NCBI GenBank assembly: GCA_002494215.1
Contig: DLBF01000034.1
Coordinates: 458 to 11,844 of the forward strand
DNA: 11,387 nt
Direction of reading: 5' to 3'
Origin: Prevotellaceae bacterium UBA7028
GTDB lineage: Bacteria; Bacteroidota; Bacteroidia; Bacteroidales; Bacteroidaceae
Every line of letters starts with the position of its first letter. Position 1 is the first letter of the stretch. A program made the translations under genes and the position numbers. Positions 6,747-11,387 of this stretch are shown in pieces. The notes under the pieces are model-generated. The model had not been told where the DNA came from. It worked only from the letters and a program-made list of their open reading frames with translations, and ran no database searches.

Positions 6747-6784
6747 AAAAACGGCTGATTTTTTTTCTGCGATAAAAAGGCCGT
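6743..6784 (-). terminator. Probable intrinsic terminator of the GH5 gene
   Basis: On the minus strand, a few bases past the GH5 stop, ACGGC (6780-6784) pairs with GCCGT (6751-6755). Inside this, T5 and a run of A can pair as well, and a run of eight T follows. The loop is irregular but the layout is that of a rho-independent terminator. Confidence 0.65.
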
Positions 6785-6787
6785 ACG

Positions 6788-9280
6788 TTATTTCGTCAGT
6801 ACGAGGTGCCCGTCTTTTATGATGAATCTTGAATGCTGTACGTTGTAATTTGAGCCGACCATTCGCCCGGAAAGGTCATAGGTCTTTCCCTCCCATCGGG
6901 GAGAGGGGCCGTCTGAACGCAGCATTTCATCTATCCCTGTCTCTTGCGCGGCAGTAAGGTCTGTAAGGCTGAAGTTGTCGAAGGTGTAGGTGAAGGCACT
7001 CTTGCTCGTACCTACCTTCAGGGCAAAATAAGCCGTACCGGAAGTCTTCGCCTTCCACTTCATCACCCCGGCCGTATGACTGCTTCCGGCCTTTGCCTTG
7101 GCAGACATCCATCCGTCATAGGCAGACAGCGAGGCATCCTTCCACGAGTTCAGCTGCCCGATGGTCATCGCCTCGTCCATACCGGTATCGGCATAGTCCT
7201 TCGGCTTCTCAGTCAGCATGAAAGCCTGAATCCAGAAGTCGCCGTTCCCCTCGGCACCCCGTACGGCTACATCGGCTGAATACGTGTGGCCAGCCACCAC
7301 TTCCACGGGCTGATATACCACAGTATTCATCGCCCTGCTGCGTGCCGAGGTGATGCACAGCGCTCCGCCGTCACCCTCCGATGGGGTGCCGGTTGTCTGG
7401 TTCCATATGTACTGGGTATTGTTGACGGAAGCCAGCTGGGCAGTCAGCCATGCCCCCTGGAACTCGCACTCGCTATTCAGCAACCGGTTGCGCCCTTCGT
7501 CAGTATCAGGTTTCAGCACTTCCAGCTCCTGCTCTGTAGCCTCCTTGCGGTTATAGATGCGCAGCCAGTTGAGGTTCAGTCCGCCCTTCTCGATATAAAT
7601 CCGGATGCGCAGCGTTCCCTGGGGCAGGACAATGCCGGAGAACGTCTTCGTGCTCCATTTGGTATAGCCGCCGGTAGCGTTCAGCTTGGTAGAGGCTGTA
7701 ACGGGGCGGTCGTTGACCGTGATGCGTACAGTGGAGGAGCCTGAGTTGACGGCATAGCGCAGTTGCATCTGCCAGGTGCCGGCCTGCTGAGGGTTATCGA
7801 TGGTGTACTGCAGCCATTCTCCGTCCTTGGTCTCGCCCACATAATACCCGCAGTTTCTGGTATCGTTAGGAGTGTCATACACATCCACTCCATCGTTGCG
7901 GTAGGTCCATCCCCTCTGCCATGAGGTGAAGTCCTCTCCGCTATACTGGTAGGAAGCGTCGTCAGCATCCCAGTAAGCTCTGCCCGGTGCTCCCATGTCA
8001 TAATGGGCGGCATAGATGTAATCGCCCGTCTGGCAGTTGGTGAAGGGCAGGCAATCGTCATTGTAGGGACGTCGCAGGAGGGCATCCAGATAGTCGGTAC
8101 GCACCACGCACTTGCTGATATGTTGCGCCTCCGCCCATGCCTTCAGGGCATTCCACAGGGCTGTTGCCGTAGGGCGGGTACCGTTCTGCCACTGGCTGAC
8201 GACATTGTCGTAGCTGGATACGCGCTTCACCTGCAGGATGCTGTTGATGTTGCTTTTCTTCATAGGCCAGCAGGTCCATGCCGCAAACTGCATAGCCTCC
8301 TCGTACAGGCGGATGCTCCCTGCCGTCCATGAATTGCTGTTCTCGCCGAACTCACCTATGTATATGGGACAGTTGTATTTGCTTGCCATATCCGCCATGC
8401 CTTGCACCTGTTCCTTGGTGTTATATACGCCGTAGCGGTGATATTGCAGCATCATCTTGGTATCCATCTTGGTGGCGGGCAGTCCGGTATAGTCATTGCT
8501 GTAGGAGTTGCCCTCCAGTATGACGATGTGGTTGGTGTCCACCTCGCGGATGGCTTTGATGATAGTCTTGAAAGTATCCCACAGCAGCTTGTTGTTATTA
8601 GCCAGTGTCCAGTTGGTCTCATTAATCAGGTCGTATGCCGCCACGCATTTCCGGTCCTTGTATCGTTCGGCAATCTTGCGCCATAAGGAGGTTAGTTTCA
8701 GTCGGTTATCCTCACTTTCCCACAACGAAGGTTTAGAGCTGTCGTAGTCGCAGATGTCACCTGATGACTGTCCGCCCGGACAGGCGTGCATATCCAGTAT
8801 AAGCAGGATTCCCCAGCGCTCTGCCCAGACGCACATCGAGTCTATGCGGTCGAATCCCTCCTGCAGCCAGGTCTGCTCACCGCTTACCGGTTCCTGCTCA
8901 ATGGGCAGTGTGAAGTATTTGTAGTGCATGGGCACACGCAGGGTGTTGAAGCCCTGTTCGGCCAGGAACCTCATATCCTCCTCGCAGAAGTTATTGTCCA
9001 TCCACAGGCTGTCAAATTCTTGCACTTTCTCCTCGCCGCACACATCGGCTATCATCTTGTCGAACTTGAACTGGCGGTCCAGGTTGCCCGAGGTATTCAT
9101 CATATACGGCTCGCGCACCATCCAGTTGCCGCAGTTGGTGCCGCGCAGCACAATCTTCTTCCCGTCGCGCCCCAGCAGCCTGGTACCCGAAACCCGTACA
9201 AAGTTGTCGCTTGCCAGAGTGCTGAATATATTCACATTCATTACAAGCGCCATAATGGTTAATAAAGTCAGGTGTCTCAT
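6788..9280 (-). CDS. Secreted GH5-family glycoside hydrolase with CBM6-like and CBM4/9-like modules
   Basis: The protein is 830 residues. A signal peptide (about 1-23, ending STLA) is followed by a GH5 catalytic domain at about 25-385. The acid/base is E221 in AYDLINETNW and the nucleophile is E310 in IYIGEFGENS; RGTNCGNWM at 46-54 resembles exo-1,3-glucanase and cellulase members. Next is a CBM6/CBM35-like module at about 425-577 (YWDADDASYQYSGEDF, GYYVGETKDGEWLQYTI, and a terminal LNLNWLRIY), then a jelly-roll CBM4/9-like module at about 598-772 ending YTFDNFSL. The C-terminus (YDLSGRMVG... FIIKDGHLVLTK) resembles the short sorting-type tails of Prevotella secreted proteins. It should cleave a beta-glucan, beta-mannan or related polysaccharide outside the cell; the exact substrate cannot be told. 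It follows the esterase-like gene by 55 bases with no promoter box between, so the two are probably co-transcribed. That gap contains a small hairpin (GCACA / TGTGC, 9318-9332). A palindromic GC-rich stretch at 6888-6908 encodes an odd SPRWEG insert before the tail. Confidence 0.9.
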   Translation of the reverse strand: MRHLTLLTIMALVMNVNIFSTLASDNFVRVSGTRLLGRDGKKIVLRGTNCGNWMVREPYMMNTSGNLDRQFKFDKMIADVCGEEKVQEFDSLWMDNNFCEEDMRFLAEQGFNTLRVPMHYKYFTLPIEQEPVSGEQTWLQEGFDRIDSMCVWAERWGILLILDMHACPGGQSSGDICDYDSSKPSLWESEDNRLKLTSLWRKIAERYKDRKCVAAYDLINETNWTLANNNKLLWDTFKTIIKAIREVDTNHIVILEGNSYSNDYTGLPATKMDTKMMLQYHRYGVYNTKEQVQGMADMASKYNCPIYIGEFGENSNSWTAGSIRLYEEAMQFAAWTCWPMKKSNINSILQVKRVSSYDNVVSQWQNGTRPTATALWNALKAWAEAQHISKCVVRTDYLDALLRRPYNDDCLPFTNCQTGDYIYAAHYDMGAPGRAYWDADDASYQYSGEDFTSWQRGWTYRNDGVDVYDTPNDTRNCGYYVGETKDGEWLQYTIDNPQQAGTWQMQLRYAVNSGSSTVRITVNDRPVTASTKLNATGGYTKWSTKTFSGIVLPQGTLRIRIYIEKGGLNLNWLRIYNRKEATEQELEVLKPDTDEGRNRLLNSECEFQGAWLTAQLASVNNTQYIWNQTTGTPSEGDGGALCITSARSRAMNTVVYQPVEVVAGHTYSADVAVRGAEGNGDFWIQAFMLTEKPKDYADTGMDEAMTIGQLNSWKDASLSAYDGWMSAKAKAGSSHTAGVMKWKAKTSGTAYFALKVGTSKSAFTYTFDNFSLTDLTAAQETGIDEMLRSDGPSPRWEGKTYDLSGRMVGSNYNVQHSRFIIKDGHLVLTK

Positions 9281-9335
9281 CTCTCTTCTGTTCCTTTGTT
9301 TTATATGGCAATACGTCGCACATTGTATGTGCCGG

Positions 9336-10340
9336 CTATGGTTTTATGGTTATCACACGGATGTAGTCCTTCAGGCGATAGAGGGCATTGCCCGCCCGGT
9401 TTTGTGAATCAGCAATAAGCAGTACGGTTTGCCTGCCGTCCTCCAGCTGAGGCCCCAGGCACATCCCCTCATAGTTGGCAAAGTTCTTCTTCCCGATAAA
9501 GCGGATGCCGGTGCTGAAGCTATGCACCAGCCGTTTGGTCAGAATACCGTCCCCCGCCGTCTTCGTATTCACGCTATACAGGCGAATCCTGCACTTGGCA
9601 CCCATGTAGCGCCTGGGGATATACAACTCACGTTCCATCACCATCAGCGTACTGTCGTCTATGGCCAGCAGTTCGGGCACGCCGAAGGCAAAGATCCTGG
9701 CCTTCCGCCCTGCAGTGGGCGCATCAGTCTGATACATCAGCTGCCTGAGCGGTTTGCCCTCCGTATCGAACTCCTGCAGCCGAAGCAGGGTAGGCGAGGG
9801 ATTGTCTGCCGTAACTGCAGCCTTGGTATCCGAGCGGAGGCCCTGCTCCGTAGTAGTCCAGAACACACCCCTTGCAGGCTCGTATGTCAGCGCCTCAAAG
9901 CCGTAGTTCCCATAGATGTTGGCTGTTCCGAAGCATTCCGGTATCTGCAGGCGATGGCCCGTTGCCGTTCCCTCCTCCGTCAGTTCCAGTATCTGTTGGT
10001 CGTTCTCGGCCGACACGTAGAGGCCCTTCCCCGGGACGTAGGCTATACCCTCGCTGTCACGTGCCGCGCCTATGGTCTGCCCGTCAAGGTGATGCGCCAC
10101 AAACCTCATCTCCCTTATATCGCCAGAAGGAAGAAACTGTATGCTCACTTCCGTCCATCCGTCCGCTTCCTGCTTGTCGCTAATCAGCGCATAGCGGTCA
10201 CCACCGATAGGCGTAATCCCGCTATAGTTACCGGCAGGGATGCCCCACCGCTTCATATTATGCTGCCTGAAGTGCTGCGCCTCCTGCGCATAGAGCACAG
10301 GGGCGAGGAGTAGGGCGAGGAGTAGGGTGTAGCGTCTCAT
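9336..10340 (-). CDS. Secreted esterase-like/phytase-family beta-propeller protein
   Basis: The protein is 334 residues with an N-terminal signal peptide (MRRYTLLLALLLAPVLYAQ). The mature part matches the esterase-like activity of phytase family (PF13449-type): ARDSEGIAYVPGKGLYVSAEN at about 93-113, GNYGFEALTYEP at about 144-155, and, near the C-terminus, FANYEGMCLGP followed by VLLIADSQN. These repeated E-containing strand motifs are typical of the propeller. Members are annotated loosely as esterases or phytases, and the true substrate is mostly unknown. It is probably periplasmic or exported. It is the first gene of a two-gene unit with the GH5 enzyme, which suggests a role alongside polysaccharide breakdown, possibly deacylation (inference). 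The opposite strand is also open for 294 codons here, but that frame has no recognisable protein and is taken as a shadow. Confidence 0.85.
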   Translation of the reverse strand: MRRYTLLLALLLAPVLYAQEAQHFRQHNMKRWGIPAGNYSGITPIGGDRYALISDKQEADGWTEVSIQFLPSGDIREMRFVAHHLDGQTIGAARDSEGIAYVPGKGLYVSAENDQQILELTEEGTATGHRLQIPECFGTANIYGNYGFEALTYEPARGVFWTTTEQGLRSDTKAAVTADNPSPTLLRLQEFDTEGKPLRQLMYQTDAPTAGRKARIFAFGVPELLAIDDSTLMVMERELYIPRRYMGAKCRIRLYSVNTKTAGDGILTKRLVHSFSTGIRFIGKKNFANYEGMCLGPQLEDGRQTVLLIADSQNRAGNALYRLKDYIRVITIKP

Positions 10341-10388
10341 TTTCCTGATGGTGGGTATGTTAAATTAGCATATAACTCTTTTTCGCAG

Positions 10389-10396
10389 CAAAGTTA
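10389..10396 (-). promoter_or_regulatory. Possible -7 promoter box for the esterase-like/GH5 operon
   Basis: The minus strand reads TAACTTTG, matching TAnnTTTG, 48 bases upstream of ATG 10340. No TTTG lies at the 19-base spacing (AGCG is there), so only half of the consensus is met. It is in the 194-base divergent region shared with the SUI1 gene, which holds these two promoters and nothing else recognised. Confidence 0.45.
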
Positions 10397-10458
10397 TACC
10401 TTTTTCTCATATTTCCGCTAAGTTAGGGAAGACAAAAAGGGAAATAACATCTTTTTCT

Positions 10459-10489
10459 TTTGTGTTCTCCCAGATTATCCCTATCTTTG
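10459..10489 (+). promoter_or_regulatory. Consensus Bacteroidetes promoter of the SUI1-family gene
   Basis: The plus strand has TTTG (10459-10462), exactly 19 bases, then TATCTTTG (10482-10489), a complete match to the consensus. The start site should be near 10496, about 40 bases before ATG 10535. Confidence 0.8.
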
Positions 10490-10534
10490 TTGTGTTAAAA
10501 TGAGTTCAGGACAAAACGCAGAAAACAGATAATT

Positions 10535-10876
10535 ATGGAAGATTGGAAGAGTAAACTTAGCGCCCTTACAGGTGTTCCTGTGCCTGAGGTGACGGAAACA
10601 ATATACGAGGAGGAGACAGATACGATACAGACACTGCCCAAGAAGCAGCAGAAGCTGCGACTGGCAATGGAAAGAGCTGGTCGTGGCGGTAAGACCGTTA
10701 CTGTCATCAGAGGCTTTGTCGGCTCGGAAGAAGATATGAACGCCCTCTGCAAACTGCTGAAGCAGAAATGTGGCGTAGGCGGAACAGCCAAGGATGGCGA
10801 AATAATCATTCAGGGCGACCATCGTCCCCGCTTATTAGAGATTCTGAAGAACGAAGGCTATACACAAAGTAAGTAA
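10535..10876 (+). CDS. SUI1/eIF1-family translation factor (YciH-like)
   Basis: The protein is 113 residues, a size typical of bacterial YciH/SUI1 proteins. The N-terminal third is variable and acidic. The SUI1 domain occupies about residues 40-110, with the basic stretch ERAGRGGKTVTVIRGF, the helix LCKLLKQKCG, and the family's GVGGTAKDGEIIIQGDHR. It is cytoplasmic. Eukaryotic eIF1 governs start-codon fidelity, and bacterial YciH has been linked to initiation fidelity; its role here is inferred. It is a single gene with its own consensus promoter, divergent from the esterase-like gene. No clear terminator follows; instead the dispersed repeat starts three bases past the stop region. The start is the first ATG after the promoter and fits the family length. 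Confidence 0.92.
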   Translation: MEDWKSKLSALTGVPVPEVTETIYEEETDTIQTLPKKQQKLRLAMERAGRGGKTVTVIRGFVGSEEDMNALCKLLKQKCGVGGTAKDGEIIIQGDHRPRLLEILKNEGYTQSK

Positions 10877-10878
10877 TA

Positions 10879-10942
10879 CGGTTAGCGTTGAGCGAATATA
10901 GGTCACACAGATCTCACTGATCTACACAGATTTCTTTAATTT
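10879..10942 (-). repeat. Dispersed repeat, copy 2 (inverted partner at 5316-5378)
   Basis: The reverse complement matches 5316-5378 at about 57 of 64 columns with one 1-base gap. The hairpin here is AGATC / GATCT with loop TCACT (10909-10923), where copy 1 has GGATC / GATCC, so the outermost pair changed on both sides. The terminal units GCTCAAC and GCTAACC are again 7-mers. The repeat overlaps the end of the BRO-N fragment and begins just after the SUI1 stop codon. Confidence 0.8.
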
Positions 10943-11264
10943 TAGCATCGGAAAAAACGAAAACCTCGCTAGTGAGCTGGCGGCCTTGCGCATCCGTCGT
11001 AGGGATGTAACCACCCGTCTTGCGAATCTGTGGCAGCACCACATTGGTCACCCAGCGCTTGAATGCCTTGGCTTGTGGAAGCTTGGAAGAGAGAATCAGA
11101 GCGTAAAGACCACTCTCGTTGATGATGATGACCTTAGACTTATAGTTCGAACCAGTCCCCTGAATCAGGGTAGTGGTTTTGTCATCGGTATCAACATGTG
11201 TAGCAATAGCGTTTTCTGGCTTGGCATATCCCAATGCCGTAGCAACATCCTTGCCGACGAACAT
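10914..11264 (-). pseudogene. BRO-N domain antirepressor fragment, probably truncated at both ends
   Basis: The frame encodes 116 residues. It begins MFVGKDVATALGYAKPENAI and continues through THVDTDDKTT, IINESGLYALIL, AFKRWVTNVVLPQIRKTGGY, which are the core of the BRO-N domain found in phage antirepressors and related mobile-element proteins. Normal members have about 20-25 residues before FVGKDV; upstream of ATG 11264 the frame runs back to a stop at 11334-11336 with no ATG and no recognisable BRO-N residues, so the N-terminal strand is missing. Normal members also continue into a second, often DNA-binding, domain after the IRKTGGY region; here the protein ends with DAKIKEICVDQ, encoded by the dispersed repeat, which also supplies the stop. 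No promoter box was found. It is likely a prophage or mobile-element remnant, though expression of the short protein cannot be excluded. Confidence 0.72.
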
Positions 11265-11300
11265 GATTGTTTCGACTTTTGATACTGCACGATAACTGGC

Positions 11301-11328
11301 AAAGGCTGTCTTTTGAGGCAGCCTTTTT
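11301..11328 (+). terminator. Strong intrinsic-terminator-like hairpin
   Basis: AAAGGCTGTC (11301-11310) pairs with GGCAGCCTTT (11317-11326) over ten pairs, one of them a G-T wobble, with loop TTTTGA and T5 at the 3' side on the plus strand. The minus strand version is preceded by A5 but followed by only three T. No plus-strand gene ends just before it, so it may be bidirectional and belong to a minus-strand gene beyond the right edge, or to a gene lost when the BRO-N fragment was truncated. No gene is seen in 11329-11387. Confidence 0.65.
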
Positions 11329-11387
11329 CTTTGTTATTGTCTTACCCAGAAAGACGTCGAATCAACAAGCATTCAACCTATGGCAGG

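Noticed and set aside
9429..10313. Open plus-strand frame of 294 codons opposite the esterase-like gene
   Set aside because: It is fully antisense to a gene with a signal peptide and clear family motifs, its own translation shows no family resemblance, and no promoter box precedes it.
10986..11282. Plus-strand frame ending just before the hairpin at 11301
   Set aside because: It is antisense to conserved BRO-N coding sequence and shows no family resemblance, although its position before a terminator made it worth a look.

Overview
The window looks like a chromosomal segment of a Bacteroidetes bacterium, most likely Prevotellaceae. The reasons are promoter boxes of the TTTG / TAnnTTTG type (two with an exact 19-base spacer), signal peptides ending before Q or S, a Prevotella-style C-terminal tail (YDLSGR...) on a secreted glycosidase, a SUI1-family translation factor, and AT-rich short-period repeats between the genes. 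Genus-level placement is inference.

Layout. Almost everything reads on the minus strand. From right to left the genes are: a truncated phage-type BRO-N antirepressor fragment (10914-11264), a secreted esterase-like/phytase-family protein (9336-10340) followed by a secreted GH5 glycosidase with two carbohydrate-binding-like modules (6788-9280), a guanine deaminase (5419-6687), a secreted C69 dipeptidase (3475-5058), and then three genes that look like one signalling group. That group is an HD-type alarmone-hydrolase-like protein (2679-3266), an NMT1/THI5-like periplasmic binding protein (1685-2641), and a membrane sensor with HAMP and SpoIIE/PP2C phosphatase domains that runs off the left edge (1-1515). 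The only convincing plus-strand gene is the SUI1/YciH factor (10535-10876), which is divergent from the esterase-like gene.

How the genes work together. The GH5 and esterase-like genes form a likely two-gene operon for extracellular polysaccharide handling. Guanine deaminase and the dipeptidase are separate nutrient-salvage genes. The HD, binding-protein and SpoIIE-sensor genes may link extracytoplasmic ligand sensing to a phosphatase output and to alarmone turnover; the absence of any ABC permease or ATPase gene nearby makes the sensory reading attractive, but it is inference.

The most unusual content is between the genes. Two long arrays (1567-1692 and 5070-5244) are related copies built on a strict 7-base period, and the length differences between them are 14 and 42 bases, both multiples of seven. 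Smaller 7-base arrays sit at 2665-2692 and 5364-5405. A 64-base dispersed repeat occurs in opposite orientation at 5316-5378 and 10879-10942; it has a small hairpin whose closing pair differs compensatorily between the copies, and it supplies the tail and stop codon of the BRO-N fragment. No CRISPR array, tRNA, rRNA, complete insertion sequence or origin was seen.
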